From contig NZ_CAKD01000024.1 in assembly GCF_000297025.1 (NCBI RefSeq), forward strand, positions 1-64,000: a DNA stretch of 64,000 nt, in the 5' to 3' direction. A program made the translations under genes and the position numbers. Position 1 is the stretch's first letter. Every line of letters begins with the position of its first letter. This DNA comes from Lactobacillus pasteurii DSM 23907 = CRBIP 24.76. Lineage in GTDB: Bacteria; Bacillota; Bacilli; Lactobacillales; Lactobacillaceae. Shown here one piece after another: positions 43,978 through 54,492 of this stretch. The notes beneath the pieces are model-generated. The model ran no database searches. It saw only the letters and a list, made by a program, of their open reading frames with translations, and had not been told where the DNA came from.

Positions 43978-45051
43978 TTATCGTGCATACATTTTAAATT
44001 CTAAAAATAGATCATTGTAATTTTGGGTAATTTTTGGTCCAAGATCTCTATAAACTTGCAAATGCTTCAAAGTCGACATTGGTGGGTAGAATTGTTTATC
44101 CTCGCGGACTTTCTTAGGCAAATATTTCTTGGCTACACCAACTGGCGTTGCATATCCAACGTATTTGGCATTTTGGGCCGCATTTTGCGGTTTAAGCATA
44201 AAGTTGATAAAAGCATAGGCTGCTTTTTTATTTTTAGCAGTCCTTGGAATTACCATATTGTCAAACCAAAGATTTGAGCCTTCGCTAGGGACAACATAAT
44301 GCAAATGCTTATTGCTTTCCATAACTTCGGCTGCCTCTCCTGACCAGGTAACGCCAATTGGAGCCTCGTTTTGGACCAGATACATCTTCATTTCGTCAGA
44401 AATTACCGCCTTAATATTAGGTCCAAGTGCATTAAGCTTGGTTAGTGCCAACTTAAGCTTTAAATTTGAAGTAGTATTCATTGAATAGCCTAAAGATACT
44501 AGCGACATCCCCATTGCATCCCTAGCTGAATCAACTAATAAAATGCTGTGGCGGTACTTTTTCGACCATAAATCATTCCAATGCTTGATACTACCTGGCT
44601 TAACGTATTTGTCGTTATAAATGATTCCTAAAGTTCCCCAGAAATATGGAACTGAATATTCATTGTTGGGATCAAACGACCTATGCAAAAAGCTTGAACT
44701 AATATACTTGAAGTTTGACAACTTGCTGGTATCAATCTTATCAAGCAAGTTTGCCCGCTTCATTTTCATGATCATATATTCTGAAGGAATGGCGATATCA
44801 TAAGCCGTTCCACCTTGCTTAATCTTGGTGTACATGGCTTCATTAGAGTCGAAAGTTTCGTAGATGACATGATAACCTGTTTCTTTTTCGAATTTTTTCA
44901 AAAGATCAGGATCAACATAATCGCCCCAATTATAAATTATCAAACTTTTGTTCTTGCCTTGAATGTCTGATTGCTGCAGTCGACTAACTTCATAAGCCAT
45001 TCCAGCACAAGCAAGCAAAATAGCAACTACTGTCCAAATTAGCTTTTTCAT
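43978..45051 (-). CDS. potD: Spermidine/putrescine-binding lipoprotein PotD
   Basis: The 357-residue solute-binding protein has an N-terminal membrane segment ending in LLAC (C15), which fits a lipobox. The polyamine-binding fold follows (IYNWGDYVDPDLLKKFEKETG). It delivers spermidine or putrescine to PotBC. Its start overlaps potC by four bases. Confidence 0.93.
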   Translation of the reverse strand: MKKLIWTVVAILLACAGMAYEVSRLQQSDIQGKNKSLIIYNWGDYVDPDLLKKFEKETGYHVIYETFDSNEAMYTKIKQGGTAYDIAIPSEYMIMKMKRANLLDKIDTSKLSNFKYISSSFLHRSFDPNNEYSVPYFWGTLGIIYNDKYVKPGSIKHWNDLWSKKYRHSILLVDSARDAMGMSLVSLGYSMNTTSNLKLKLALTKLNALGPNIKAVISDEMKMYLVQNEAPIGVTWSGEAAEVMESNKHLHYVVPSEGSNLWFDNMVIPRTAKNKKAAYAFINFMLKPQNAAQNAKYVGYATPVGVAKKYLPKKVREDKQFYPPMSTLKHLQVYRDLGPKITQNYNDLFLEFKMYAR

Positions 45052-45860
45052 TTGATCAACTCCCGCATTATTCCTCTAGCCTTCTTGCCACGTTTGGTTG
45101 AAATAAAGTAATAAATTAGAACCAAAACTAGCACAAAGACAAAGATAACTGTACTTAGGGCATTAATCTCTAAGTCGATTCCTTGACGAGCACGTGAATA
45201 GATTTCTACAGATAGCGTAGAAAATCCGTTTCCCGTTACAAAAAATGTAACTGCAAAGTCGTCCAAAGAATAAGTTAAAGCCATAAATAGCCCCGAAGCA
45301 ATCCCGGGCAAAATCGCTGGAATCATAACATTACTAAAGACTTGGTAGTTATTAGCTCCTAAGTCGCGAGCTGCATCGATTAAAGAGTAATCCATCTCAT
45401 TTAATCTTGGCAAAACCATCAACACAACAATCGGAACTGAAAAGGCAATGTGACTTAGCAAAACCGACCCAAAATTCAAGCCAATTCCTAAAGCCGTAAA
45501 AAAGACCAAAAAACTTGCCCCGATAATAACATCAGGCGAAACCATTAAAACGTTATTTAAGGCTAATAAAGTCTGCTTATGCTTTTTGCTTCTAACCCGA
45601 GAAATTGCAATTGCTCCCATCGTACCAATGATCGTTGCAATCAAACTTGATAAAAGAGCTAAGATAACCGTATTTAAAAAAATTGCAATCAAGCGATTAT
45701 CTTGCAATAAAGTCTGATAATGAGCGAGGGTAAAATGCTGGAACTTGTTCATATTTTTTCCACTTGAAAAAGAGAAATAGATCAAATAGAAAATTGGAAC
45801 GTATAAAATAATCAAAATGAAGTAAAGGTATAACCGAGCAAAAATCTTTCTATTTTTCAA
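45048..45860 (-). CDS. potC: Polyamine ABC permease PotC
   Basis: The 270-residue permease has six helices and the ABC coupling motif DAARDLGANNYQVFSNVMIPAILPG. ATGA overlaps join it to potB and potD. With PotB it forms the membrane channel for polyamine import. Confidence 0.95.
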   Translation of the reverse strand: MKNRKIFARLYLYFILIILYVPIFYLIYFSFSSGKNMNKFQHFTLAHYQTLLQDNRLIAIFLNTVILALLSSLIATIIGTMGAIAISRVRSKKHKQTLLALNNVLMVSPDVIIGASFLVFFTALGIGLNFGSVLLSHIAFSVPIVVLMVLPRLNEMDYSLIDAARDLGANNYQVFSNVMIPAILPGIASGLFMALTYSLDDFAVTFFVTGNGFSTLSVEIYSRARQGIDLEINALSTVIFVFVLVLVLIYYFISTKRGKKARGIMRELIK

Positions 45861-46672
45861 AGGTCTACCTTCTTTCTCTTAATCTTGCTTCCTGTCAAAA
45901 GCATAACTGCAACCATCAAAATAATCAAAACTACACCAATAGTTGCACCCATATTCCAGTTCATCGTGGTCAAGAAGTACTCTTCAATTGCCGTACCCAA
46001 AGTAATTACCCTATTTCCGCCGATCAAACGCGTTAGCATAAATAGTGATAAGGATGGAATAAAGATGGCCTGAATGCCACTTTCTACCCCTGACCAAGAT
46101 AAAGGCCATAAAACATACTTAAAGGTCTGCCATTTGCTTGCACCTAAATCTTCTGAAGCCTGAATAATTACTGGATTGATTTCTTTAATTGCGTTATAAA
46201 TTGGCAAAATCATAAATGGTATTTCAATATAGGTTGCTACAAAAATAAAGGAAAAGTCTGTAAACAAAATATTTACCGGTCCAATACCAAAGAGTTGCAA
46301 GAATTGATTAGCCAAACCACTATTGCTCAAAATTCCAATAAAAGCATAGGCCTTAAGCAATAAGTTAATCCAAGTTGGCAAAATGATCAACAAGAGCCAA
46401 ATTTGCTGGTTTTTCATTTTGGTTAAGAAATATGCTGCCGGATAAGACACCAGCAAGGTCACAAAGGTAATCAAGAAGGCATACCAAAACGAATTAAGCA
46501 TCATTTTTAAGAAGGTGCCATTATGGAAAAACAATTCAAAATTAGCCAAAGTAAACTGCTGACTTTGATTGGTTAAGGAATACCAAAGAATCAACAAAAT
46601 TGGCAAGATTACAAATAAAATGATCCATAAAAGATACGGAATCATAAATAGAATCTTATTTCTATTACTCAT
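45857..46672 (-). CDS. potB: Polyamine ABC permease PotB
   Basis: The 271-residue permease has six helices and the coupling motif [26 protein letters not shown] chose the ATG at 46672, which follows GAAGGTGA and overlaps the potA stop by eight bases. An ATG 15 bases upstream lacks a ribosome binding site. Confidence 0.94.
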   Translation of the reverse strand: MSNRNKILFMIPYLLWIILFVILPILLILWYSLTNQSQQFTLANFELFFHNGTFLKMMLNSFWYAFLITFVTLLVSYPAAYFLTKMKNQQIWLLLIILPTWINLLLKAYAFIGILSNSGLANQFLQLFGIGPVNILFTDFSFIFVATYIEIPFMILPIYNAIKEINPVIIQASEDLGASKWQTFKYVLWPLSWSGVESGIQAIFIPSLSLFMLTRLIGGNRVITLGTAIEEYFLTTMNWNMGATIGVVLIILMVAVMLLTGSKIKRKKVDL

Positions 46673-47759
46673 CGCGTTCACCTTCATAGCTTTCTAGTCG
46701 GGCATCAAAGTCTTCTTGGCTTTCATGTTTTCTCATAACGTGAATATCTTCTGGATCAAAGAAAAGACCAATTGGCTCATTTAGCTCACAACCATTAGTT
46801 GAATGAATTAGCCATTCATTTTCATCACTATCTAAAGCCTTAATTTCAAAGTGATCACCCAAAAATAGTTGCGTTTTGGCAATTACGACAAGCTTGCCTT
46901 TTTCAGGCTCTGTAATATCAAGGTCTTCAGGTCGAATAACAATTTCTACCCTTTCATTTGGCTTCATTCCGGCGTCTGCACACTGGAATCTCTTATTGGC
47001 AAATTCCACCTCAAAATCCTTGATCATTCTTCCTGGCAAAATATTTGAATCCCCAATAAAGCGCGCAACAAAGTTGTTAATTGGTTCATCATAAATATCT
47101 ACAGGAGTGCCATTTTGCTCGATCTTGCCATCATTCAAAACGAATATTTCATCACTCATTGATAAGGCTTCTTCTTGATCGTGAGTAACAAAAATAAAAG
47201 TTATCCCTAATTTTTCTTGAATTGCCCGCAATTCAAATTGCATTTCTTTTCGCAAACGCTTGTCAAGAGCTGACAAGGATTCATCCAAAAGCAAAACCTT
47301 AGGCTTATTCACAATAGCTCTAGCAATAGCAACACGTTGTTGCTGCCCACCAGACAGTTCTGAGATTTCGCGATTGGCATATCCATCTAAGCGCACCGTA
47401 TGCAAAGCTTCTTTAACTAAAGGCTTAATCTCATTTAAAGGCATTTTCTTGATTTTCAAGCCAAATGCCACATTTTCAAAAACATTCAAATGTGGAAACA
47501 AGGCATAGTTTTGAAAGACTGTGTTAATTTGTCTTTTAGCTGGATCAAGGTCTGTTATATCCTTGCCATCAAAATAAACTTCACCTTCAGTTGGTCGACT
47601 AAATCCAGCAATAATTCTCAAAATAGTTGATTTACCTGATCCACTAGGTCCCAAGAGAGAATAGAATTTACCAGATTCTATTTCTAAGTTTATGTCGTTT
47701 AAAGCTACGAAGCCGTCATCGTAGACTTTTTTAACATGCTTTAATTCGATAATCTTCAT
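46665..47759 (-). CDS. potA: Polyamine ABC ATPase PotA
   Basis: The 364-residue ATPase has Walker [15 protein letters not shown], signature [14 protein letters not shown], Walker [14 protein letters not shown] and a C-terminal TOBE-like regulatory domain. The ATG at 47759 is preferred; an ATG at 47774 lies against the T-run of the preceding hairpin. It begins the potABCD set immediately after murB, a linkage known from streptococci and lactobacilli. Confidence 0.95.
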   Translation of the reverse strand: MKIIELKHVKKVYDDGFVALNDINLEIESGKFYSLLGPSGSGKSTILRIIAGFSRPTEGEVYFDGKDITDLDPAKRQINTVFQNYALFPHLNVFENVAFGLKIKKMPLNEIKPLVKEALHTVRLDGYANREISELSGGQQQRVAIARAIVNKPKVLLLDESLSALDKRLRKEMQFELRAIQEKLGITFIFVTHDQEEALSMSDEIFVLNDGKIEQNGTPVDIYDEPINNFVARFIGDSNILPGRMIKDFEVEFANKRFQCADAGMKPNERVEIVIRPEDLDITEPEKGKLVVIAKTQLFLGDHFEIKALDSDENEWLIHSTNGCELNEPIGLFFDPEDIHVMRKHESQEDFDARLESYEGERDE

Positions 47760-47774
47760 ATTATTTACACCCAT

Positions 47775-47804
47775 AAAAACAGCCGCAAGCCAATGGTTTG
47801 CAGC
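47775..47804 (-). terminator. Weak hairpin between murB and potA
   Basis: GCTGCAAACC and GGCTTGCGGC pair around ATT with two imperfect positions, followed by TGTTTTTATGG. It may only attenuate, letting murB transcription continue into potABCD. Confidence 0.45.
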
Positions 47805-47812
47805 CTTATAAT

Positions 47813-48706
47813 TTATCTATTACCAATGATTCTTACTTCTGTCTTAAGATCAATATCATAGACTTCTTTAATTCGTTTTTGAATTAGGTGGATCAATTCA
47901 ATATAGTCAGTCGCCGTAGCATTACCGCGATTTACGATAAAACCTGCATGTTTGGTTGAATTTTGCGCTCCACCAATTTGAGTTCCTTGCAAACCTGCTT
48001 TAATAATCATTGGACCAACAAAATGTCCGGCTGGACGCTTAAAGACACTTCCACATGATGGATACTCTAGTGGTTGTTTATAGCGTCTTAATGCATTTAA
48101 ATAGTGCATTTCGTCCAAAATTTCCAACTTGTTGCCCTTCTTCAATTTAAAGGTTGCACTAACAACAATGTCATCATTGGTTTGAATTAAAGAATGACGG
48201 TAAGAAAATTGTAATTCTTCGTTAGAATAATCTTTAAGTTCTCCTTCTGGCGTCAAGACAGTTGCCTTTTCGATTACGTCTTGTGTTTCTCCGCCGTAGG
48301 CTCCAGCGTTCATAAACACTGCTCCTCCGATGCTTCCAGGTATTCCAGCTGCAAATTCCATACCTGTTAGGCTCTGATTAGCTGCAGCAAAAGCTGTGTC
48401 GACAATCTTTGCTCCTGCAGCTGCGGTTACTTCTGTACCAGAAATTTCAATTTTATTCATCTCAGTTGTAATGATAACTAATCCTGAGATTCCACCATCG
48501 CGAATTATCAAATTAGAGGCATTTCCGATTACTGTCAATGGCATATTATTTGCTTTAGCAACTTTTACTAATTGCTTTAATTCATCAACATTCTTAGGGA
48601 AAGCCAAGTATTCGGCTCGGCCACCTGTCTTGGTAAAGGTATACCTACTTAAAGGTATTTCTTCTTGGATATCAATTCCATTATTTTTCAAATCAAGTAG
48701 CTGCAA
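47813..48706 (-). CDS. murB: UDP-N-acetylenolpyruvoylglucosamine reductase
   Basis: The 297-residue FAD enzyme makes UDP-MurNAc. FAD-binding segments [15 protein letters not shown] and [21 protein letters not shown] are visible. SYRHS carries the catalytic region, and the type II C-terminal signature SCGSVFKRP is present. I chose a TTG start at 48706, eight bases after AGGGGGT, so the protein begins [12 protein letters not shown] as in relatives. An ATG 36 bases upstream is less likely. Confidence 0.95.
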   Translation of the reverse strand: MQLLDLKNNGIDIQEEIPLSRYTFTKTGGRAEYLAFPKNVDELKQLVKVAKANNMPLTVIGNASNLIIRDGGISGLVIITTEMNKIEISGTEVTAAAGAKIVDTAFAAANQSLTGMEFAAGIPGSIGGAVFMNAGAYGGETQDVIEKATVLTPEGELKDYSNEELQFSYRHSLIQTNDDIVVSATFKLKKGNKLEILDEMHYLNALRRYKQPLEYPSCGSVFKRPAGHFVGPMIIKAGLQGTQIGGAQNSTKHAGFIVNRGNATATDYIELIHLIQKRIKEVYDIDLKTEVRIIGNR

Positions 48707-48852
48707 CGAAACAGACCCCCTTGTTAAATCTACTCTCTCCATTTTACCGCATAACCAACCATCGCTCCACTAAAAATAACTTGAGCTATTAATTTTGATA
48801 ATGGTATGTGATAATTTACTTGTTATTATTTTTCAAAATCGAGGCAGAAAAA

Positions 48853-49386
48853 ATGAATTTTATTGCAATGGATTTCGAAACAGCCAATCGTTATCCTGAA
48901 AGTGCCTGTTCACTGGCACTAGTCATGGTTAGAAATAATCAAATCGTCGATCGCTTTTATACTGTGATTAATCCGCAGATGCCCTTTGATGCGCAAAATA
49001 TCAAAGTCCATGACATCACTGCAGAAGACGTCAAAGATGCCCCTACAATGGCAGAAGTTTGGCCATATATCAAAGAGCTATACCAACCAGGTATGTTAGT
49101 TGCAGCCCACAACGCAAGATTTGACACCAATGTCTTAAAACAATCCTTAGCTAGATATGACATTCCTGAACCTCATTATTTAGTGATTGATTCGCTTAAA
49201 ACTAGCCGAAAGTTTGAACCAGAATTACCAAATCATAAGCTTGACACTGTATCTGAGGCCCTAGAAGTTGAACTTTGGCACCATCACAATGCGCTTAGCG
49301 ACAGTGAAGCTTGCGCTGGAATTTTATTAGCTCAGCGAAAGCTTTTTGGAGACGAAGCAATTAAACAATTTGTCTATCAAATCTAA
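48853..49386 (+). CDS. DNA polymerase III epsilon-like 3'-5' exonuclease
   Basis: The 177-residue protein is a stand-alone DEDDh exonuclease. Exo I is AMDFETAN, exo II is AAHNARFDTNVL and exo III is HNALSDSEACAGILL. It is too short to be PolC and probably acts in DNA repair or nucleic-acid trimming. I chose the ATG at 48853 behind GAGG over an upstream in-frame ATA/ATG region without a ribosome binding site. It is monocistronic and closed by a terminator. Confidence 0.9.
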   Translation: MNFIAMDFETANRYPESACSLALVMVRNNQIVDRFYTVINPQMPFDAQNIKVHDITAEDVKDAPTMAEVWPYIKELYQPGMLVAAHNARFDTNVLKQSLARYDIPEPHYLVIDSLKTSRKFEPELPNHKLDTVSEALEVELWHHHNALSDSEACAGILLAQRKLFGDEAIKQFVYQI

Positions 49387-49390
49387 AAAA

Positions 49391-49414
49391 ACTCGGATCG
49401 CTCCGAGTTTTTTC
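49391..49414. terminator. Bidirectional terminator between exonuclease and tsaE
   Basis: ACTCGGA, loop TCGC and TCCGAGT, with TTTTTT on the plus side and an A-run before the stem giving a T-run on the minus strand. Confidence 0.9.
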
Positions 49415-49415
49415 T

Positions 49416-49889
49416 TTATTCGAATTCTTTCATGATCTTGCTTAGCCAAGCCTCATTGCGCTCGCCTTTAGCAATAAATTCTACTCTACGAGTAGTTGAA
49501 TCCCACTCATTGTCGATTCGAGTAATTTTGAGTTCTAAATATTCATCCGGCAAGTCGTTGATAATCAATTCTGGCCATTCGATCACCACAATTCCGCTAG
49601 CCGTCAAATATTCTGATAAATCGATTGAAGACAAATCATCATTTTCCAGACGATAAAAGTCCATATGGAATAATGGCAACTTGCCTTCGCGATATTCTCG
49701 CACAATCGTAAAGGTTGGACTCTTGACTGGGCGTCTAATTCCTAAAGCTCTACCAAGTCCTTGGGTCAAAGTGGTCTTTCCTGCTCCAAGATCTCCATTC
49801 AATAGCAAGAGATCATTTCCCTTAGCAGTATCAGCAATTGCTTGCCCTAACTTTTGCATTTGTTGAGAAGAATTTATTTCTAGTTTCAT
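49416..49889 (-). CDS. tsaE: TsaE, tRNA t6A biosynthesis ATPase
   Basis: The 157-residue P-loop ATPase has Walker A LNGDLGAGKTTLTQGLG and the family block SPTFTIVREY. The segment HMDFYRLE follows. It works with TsaB, TsaC and TsaD to make threonylcarbamoyladenosine at position 37 of ANN-decoding tRNAs. It follows pta by one base and so is translated from the same mRNA. Confidence 0.95.
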   Translation of the reverse strand: MKLEINSSQQMQKLGQAIADTAKGNDLLLLNGDLGAGKTTLTQGLGRALGIRRPVKSPTFTIVREYREGKLPLFHMDFYRLENDDLSSIDLSEYLTASGIVVIEWPELIINDLPDEYLELKITRIDNEWDSTTRRVEFIAKGERNEAWLSKIMKEFE

Positions 49890-49890
49890 A

Positions 49891-50868
49891 TTAATCCTTA
49901 AATACAGCCTGTGCAGCTGTCAAAATTCCTAAATCATACACATCTTGACTACTTGCACCGCGAGATAGGTCATTGATTGGCTTAGCCAAGCCTTGTAAAA
50001 TAGGACCTACAGCTGTGAAGTTTCCTAATCTTTGAGCTAATTTATAGCCAATATTTCCAGATTGCAATTCTGGGAAGACAAAGACATTAGCATGTCCTGC
50101 AACTTCAGACCCTGGTGCCTTGCGTTGTCCCACACTTGGGACAAAAGCTGCATCAAATTGCAATTCGCCGTCTGCTGGAATATCAGGGTAATTTTCTTTA
50201 AAGATCTTAGTTGCTTCTACGACCTTATCAATCATATCGCCTTTAGCAGAACCCTTAGTTGAAAAACTCAAGAACGCAACCTTTGGCTCTAATCCGACCA
50301 TCTTGGCACTTTGAGCTGATTGATAGCCGATTTCAGCCAAAGTAGCAGCATCAGGATCAATGTTGATGGCAGCGTCTGCAAAAATGTACTTTTCATCCCC
50401 GCGTTCCATTACAAATGAACCAGATACCCTGTGCATCCCTGCTGCAGTCTTAACAATCTGCAAGGCAGGACGAACAGTATCAGCAGTTGAATGAACTGCT
50501 CCTGAAACCATCCCATCGGCTAAGCCCTTGTAAACAAGCATTGTACCAAAGTAGCTAACATCTTTTAAGGTTTGCTTAACTTCTTCTAAGGTGCTCTTGT
50601 TCTTGCGCAATTCATAAAGGTCAGCTGCTAAATTGTCAAAATCGGCATAAGTTGCTGGATCGATAATTTCCACATTATCAAGTTTCAAATTCAACTTTTG
50701 AGCTAATGCCTGAATATCATCTTCCTTGCCTAAAACAATCGCATCAATAATTCCATCAGCAGTCAAGCGATCAACTGCAGTCAGCACGCGTTCATCTGTA
50801 CCTTCTGGAAAAACCAATCTCTTTTTATCTTTCAACGCAATTTGTTTTAAAACATCAAAAACAGCCAT
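49891..50868 (-). CDS. pta: Phosphate acetyltransferase
   Basis: The 325-residue enzyme interconverts acetyl-CoA and acetyl phosphate. Family segments VFPEGTDERVL, the DGMVSGAVHSTADTVRPAL block and SFSTKGSAKG are visible. The ATG at 50868 follows AGGAGG; an ATG 30 bases upstream precedes that site. With ackA at 19953 it completes the Pta-AckA route. It lies between ung and tsaE. Confidence 0.96.
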   Translation of the reverse strand: MAVFDVLKQIALKDKKRLVFPEGTDERVLTAVDRLTADGIIDAIVLGKEDDIQALAQKLNLKLDNVEIIDPATYADFDNLAADLYELRKNKSTLEEVKQTLKDVSYFGTMLVYKGLADGMVSGAVHSTADTVRPALQIVKTAAGMHRVSGSFVMERGDEKYIFADAAINIDPDAATLAEIGYQSAQSAKMVGLEPKVAFLSFSTKGSAKGDMIDKVVEATKIFKENYPDIPADGELQFDAAFVPSVGQRKAPGSEVAGHANVFVFPELQSGNIGYKLAQRLGNFTAVGPILQGLAKPINDLSRGASSQDVYDLGILTAAQAVFKD

Positions 50869-50884
50869 AAAAATCCTCCTAGAA

Positions 50885-51571
50885 TTAAGATAACTCAACT
50901 ACTTTTGGCAATTGCCAATCAATCGGTAACTCACCAAATTTTGCTAAAGCTTGATTGCATCTAGAAAATGGTCTGGACCCAAAAAAGCCTCGATCAGCAG
51001 AAAATGGGCTTGGATGGGCAGATTTGATGATTACATTTTTACCTTCATCGATTAGCGGAATCTTATTTTGTGCAAATCTTCCCCATAAGATAAAGACGAC
51101 CTTGCCTCGATCGCTCAGAGCCTTGATTGCAGCGTCTGTGACCATTTCCCAGCCCTTGCCCTGGTGACCATTAGCATGGCCATAAGGCACTGTCAAAACG
51201 GTATTCAACATCAAGACGCCCTGATCGGCCCAAGATTTCAAATAACCGTGGTCAACTGGTTGGGCTCCCACGTCATCGTATAATTCCTTATAGATATTCC
51301 GCAAGGATGGTGGCAATTTGGCCCCTGGCAATACGGAAAAACTTAATCCATGCGCCTGACCAGGATTATGATATGGATCTTGTCCCAAAATAACCACCTT
51401 TGTCTTGGCAAAAGGTGTCAATTTGAAAGCAGAAAAAATATGGTACATATCTGGATAGATTTGCTTAGTTGCATATTCTTCTTTCAAGAAATCATGCAAT
51501 TGCTGGTATTTTTCACTCTCAAAGATTGGATCTAATACTTCATCCCAATCGTTGCCAATTAATTTTTTCAT
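50885..51571 (-). CDS. ung: Uracil-DNA glycosylase
   Basis: The 228-residue family 1 enzyme removes uracil from DNA. The catalytic aspartate is in [18 protein letters not shown] and the C-terminal DNA-contact loop is [19 protein letters not shown]. It starts the ung-pta-tsaE group and is divergent from the HAD phosphatase gene. Confidence 0.96.
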   Translation of the reverse strand: MKKLIGNDWDEVLDPIFESEKYQQLHDFLKEEYATKQIYPDMYHIFSAFKLTPFAKTKVVILGQDPYHNPGQAHGLSFSVLPGAKLPPSLRNIYKELYDDVGAQPVDHGYLKSWADQGVLMLNTVLTVPYGHANGHQGKGWEMVTDAAIKALSDRGKVVFILWGRFAQNKIPLIDEGKNVIIKSAHPSPFSADRGFFGSRPFSRCNQALAKFGELPIDWQLPKVVELS

Positions 51572-51656
51572 GAATATTCTGCACCCTCTTTTCTACTATT
51601 CTTATGGTATCATGAATTTGTAAGACTATCCGATTTTTATAGAAAGATTGAAAAAA

Positions 51657-52535
51657 ATGATTAAATTAGTTGCTTGTGACCTAGATGGCACATTATTTAA
51701 CAGTGATATGATTGTTTCTGAAGAAAATGCTAAAGCAATTCATGAAGCTCAAGCTAACGGAATTGAATTCTTGGTTGCAACCGGTCGTGCTCCGCAAGAA
51801 TCTCGGTCATTGCTTCAAGATGCTGATGTAAAATCGGGCTTCATCAACTTGAATGGTGCTCTAGTATTTGATCAAGCTGGCAAGTTAAGAGTCAAGCATA
51901 CAATTTCTTCTGACAAGGCACAAAAAATCTGCCAATTGCTCCATCAATATGGCTTCTACTTCGAAATTGTAACTGCAGATAACAACTATACTGAAAATCT
52001 AAATGCCAGAATTTCTAACGTTGCCCACTTGATGGTGGACTTAAACCCTGGCATGAATTTCAAGCTCGCTGTGGCAATTTCTGCTGGTAGCGAATCGATT
52101 ATGAACATGACTCAGGTGGACTCATTTGAAGAATTATTCAAAAATCCTAAGATCGAAGTAATGAAAATCATTGTCTTTGATCATCGTGGTCACGAGGCCT
52201 TTGATGATGTAATTCCAGCCATCGAGCAATTAGGCGATTTAGTAGTTACTTCCAGCTCTTCATCCAACATCGAAATCAACTCAGTCAAAGCCCAAAAAGG
52301 CCTGGCTCTTTTAGACTACGCTGAAAGTAAAAATATCAAGCGCGAAGAAATCGCTGCAATCGGTGATAATTTGAATGATGAAAGTATGATTCGTGAAGCT
52401 GGAATTGGGGTAGCTATGGGCAACGCCGTCCCAGCAATCAAAAAGCTAGCTCAAGTAGTTACCAAAACCAATAATGAAGATGGCGTAGCCTTTATTTTGA
52501 GAAAGTTCATTGAAGATAACAAGCTTTCTAGGTGA
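51657..52535 (+). CDS. HAD-superfamily phosphatase, Cof type
   Basis: The 292-residue protein has HAD motifs DLDGTLFNSD, the serine/threonine-type ATGRAPQES and GDNLNDESMI, with a C2 cap. I chose the ATG at 51657; a TTG nine bases upstream lies too close to the AGAAAG site. It is related to the gene at 32112. The downstream LURP-one-like gene starts four bases after its stop. Confidence 0.9.
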   Translation: MIKLVACDLDGTLFNSDMIVSEENAKAIHEAQANGIEFLVATGRAPQESRSLLQDADVKSGFINLNGALVFDQAGKLRVKHTISSDKAQKICQLLHQYGFYFEIVTADNNYTENLNARISNVAHLMVDLNPGMNFKLAVAISAGSESIMNMTQVDSFEELFKNPKIEVMKIIVFDHRGHEAFDDVIPAIEQLGDLVVTSSSSSNIEINSVKAQKGLALLDYAESKNIKREEIAAIGDNLNDESMIREAGIGVAMGNAVPAIKKLAQVVTKTNNEDGVAFILRKFIEDNKLSR

Positions 52536-52539
52536 TTAA

Positions 52540-53061
52540 ATGGAGTTTATTCTAAAATTAACTCAAGAACGTGCCTACGGGCAAATTCTCGTAGTCGACG
52601 AAAATGGAAAAATTTCTTATATTGTCAAAGGTAATCTCGATAATCCTAACCACACCCTTTATCTATGTGATTACAACCAAGTTGAGATCGGTCGCCTTTA
52701 TACTGATGGAAGTGGCGTCATCTCCTCTTTTACAATCGATGTAATCAATCACTCCTTAGTTAAGGTAAAGCGGGTAAATAGTTCTTTGACCAACCTCTTT
52801 TACATTACTAAGCTAAATTACATTGTGGCTGGGAGCATAAAAAATGGCACTTACACCTTTAGAAATGGTTTCAAAAAGGTTGCAAGTGTCAAAACAATTA
52901 TGAATAGCAGTGGTGTTATTCTTAAATGCAATATTAGTTTGCCGGAAGATATCCCATTCATCTTGCTGACGACTGTTTTGCTCACTCAATGGCATGTTAC
53001 CCCACTAAGGTTGCCTAATTTGCCAAAATTAGACCGAAAACTTTCAACTAATCCAAATTAA
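52540..53061 (+). CDS. LURP-one/Tubby-C-like protein (YxjI-like)
   Basis: The 173-residue protein lacks membrane helices. It is made of short beta strands (GQILVVDENGKISYIVKG, YLCDYNQVEIGRLYTDG) typical of the LOR/YxjI fold related to Tubby C-terminal domains. The function of bacterial members is unknown. AGGTGATTAA before the ATG overlaps the HAD stop. Its 3' end overlaps the convergent acetyltransferase gene by four bases. Confidence 0.65.
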   Translation: MEFILKLTQERAYGQILVVDENGKISYIVKGNLDNPNHTLYLCDYNQVEIGRLYTDGSGVISSFTIDVINHSLVKVKRVNSSLTNLFYITKLNYIVAGSIKNGTYTFRNGFKKVASVKTIMNSSGVILKCNISLPEDIPFILLTTVLLTQWHVTPLRLPNLPKLDRKLSTNPN

Positions 53062-53624
53062 AGTTCTTTGATCATGTGATCGTATACTCGATCGCCAATG
53101 GTCATCGACTTGGTTGTCTTAAAGCCCTTGTACTCATACAAACGTTGAGCACGAGGGTTTTCTTTGTCTACATTTAAACTTAATTTCTTATAGCCTTTCT
53201 TTTTGGCATAGCCTTCCGAAAATTCCATCAACTGGCTAGCATATCCTTTGCCCCAGTGATCTGGATGAACAGCTAACGAATCAAGGTACCATTCATGAGG
53301 CCAGGCTTCTTGATCATCAAAAATTATCGTTGAAGTTGGCAAACCTACCTTAGGCATTTCTCGCTTCAAAACGAAATCAATAATTTGTTGGTCTTTGTAA
53401 GGATACATAACCAAAATTGCGCATACTTGACCTGCCTTATTTTCATATACCCAAGTTCGACGATATGAATAACGATAATTGTCAGAAATAAAGCCTAGCT
53501 TCATCAAGCTATAAAACTGATCTTCAGGCAATCGTTTGATCGATTCCATATCCATTTCTTCAAAAATCTGCTTAACTATTGGATAAACAAATGGAAAATC
53601 TGATTTTCTTGCTTTTCTAATCAT
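53058..53624 (-). CDS. GNAT-family N-acetyltransferase
   Basis: The 188-residue protein has the acetyl-CoA motif A HPDHWGKGYASQLM and the block GYKKLSLNVDKENPRAQRLYEYKGF. The substrate is unknown. GAGAGG precedes the ATG. It lies downstream of tpiA on the same strand, behind the tpiA terminator, so it is probably separately expressed. Confidence 0.9.
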   Translation of the reverse strand: MIRKARKSDFPFVYPIVKQIFEEMDMESIKRLPEDQFYSLMKLGFISDNYRYSYRRTWVYENKAGQVCAILVMYPYKDQQIIDFVLKREMPKVGLPTSTIIFDDQEAWPHEWYLDSLAVHPDHWGKGYASQLMEFSEGYAKKKGYKKLSLNVDKENPRAQRLYEYKGFKTTKSMTIGDRVYDHMIKEL

Positions 53625-53667
53625 AATTACCTCTCAACTAACTAGAACAACTATTTTATGTATAAAA

Positions 53668-53701
53668 AAATAAGACTGACGAAGTCTCATCAGTCTTATT
53701 T
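53668..53701 (-). terminator. Terminator of the gap operon (after tpiA)
   Basis: AAATAAGACTGA and TCAGTCTTATTT pair around a 10-nt loop, followed by TTTTATACA on the minus strand, 17 bp after tpiA. Confidence 0.88.
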
Positions 53702-53718
53702 TAACATTTATTTGCTAA

Positions 53719-54474
53719 TTAGTCTTGGTAGTTAACTAGTGCCAAGTATGATTCAGGATCAAGAGCGGCACCACCGATCAATCCACCGTCAATGTTTGGC
53801 TTAGCCATAATTTCCTTAACGTTAGCAGGCTTTACTGAACCACCGTATTGGATACGAACGTTTTCAGCAGTTTCTTCATCGTACAAGTCCTTGATAGTTT
53901 CACGGATAGTCTTGCACATTTCTTCTGCTTGGTCAGCAGTAGCAGTCTTACCAGTACCGATTGCCCAGATTGGTTCGTAGGCAATTACTAATGAAGATAC
54001 TTGTTCAGCAGTCAAGCCTTCAAGATCAGCCTTGATTTGACCAACAACCCATTCTTCTTGCTTGTTAGCTTCACGAGTTTCCAAGCTTTCGCCACAGCAA
54101 AGAATTGGAGTTACGTTGTTAGCAAATAAAGCCTTAGCCTTCTTGTTGATGTCTTCATCAGTTTCGTGGAAGTAACCACGACGTTCTGAGTGACCAATGA
54201 TGCAGTAGTGGATACCCATTTCGTTTAATACCTTAGGTGAAGTTTCACCAGTGAAGGCACCTTCTACTTCGAAGTAAGCATTTTCTGCACCGATGTGCAA
54301 GTTTGAACCTTCAGCAGCTTTTCTCAAAGCGTCAAGGTCAACTGCAGGAGCACAAATTGCTGATTCTACCTTACTTGCGTCAGGTAATTTTGACTTAACA
54401 GCATTTACAAACTCTACAGTTTGTTCTGGGTTCATATGTAACTTCCAGTTACCAGCAATAATAGGTGTACGCAT
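53719..54474 (-). CDS. tpiA: Triosephosphate isomerase
   Basis: The 251-residue glycolytic enzyme interconverts dihydroxyacetone phosphate and glyceraldehyde-3-phosphate. GNWKLHM holds the N-terminal lysine, IIGHSERR the catalytic histidine and [14 protein letters not shown] the catalytic glutamate and loop. It is the last gene of cggR-gap-pgk-tpiA. Confidence 0.97.
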   Translation of the reverse strand: MRTPIIAGNWKLHMNPEQTVEFVNAVKSKLPDASKVESAICAPAVDLDALRKAAEGSNLHIGAENAYFEVEGAFTGETSPKVLNEMGIHYCIIGHSERRGYFHETDEDINKKAKALFANNVTPILCCGESLETREANKQEEWVVGQIKADLEGLTAEQVSSLVIAYEPIWAIGTGKTATADQAEEMCKTIRETIKDLYDEETAENVRIQYGGSVKPANVKEIMAKPNIDGGLIGGAALDPESYLALVNYQD

Positions 54475-54492
54475 TAAAAAATCCTCCTAAAT

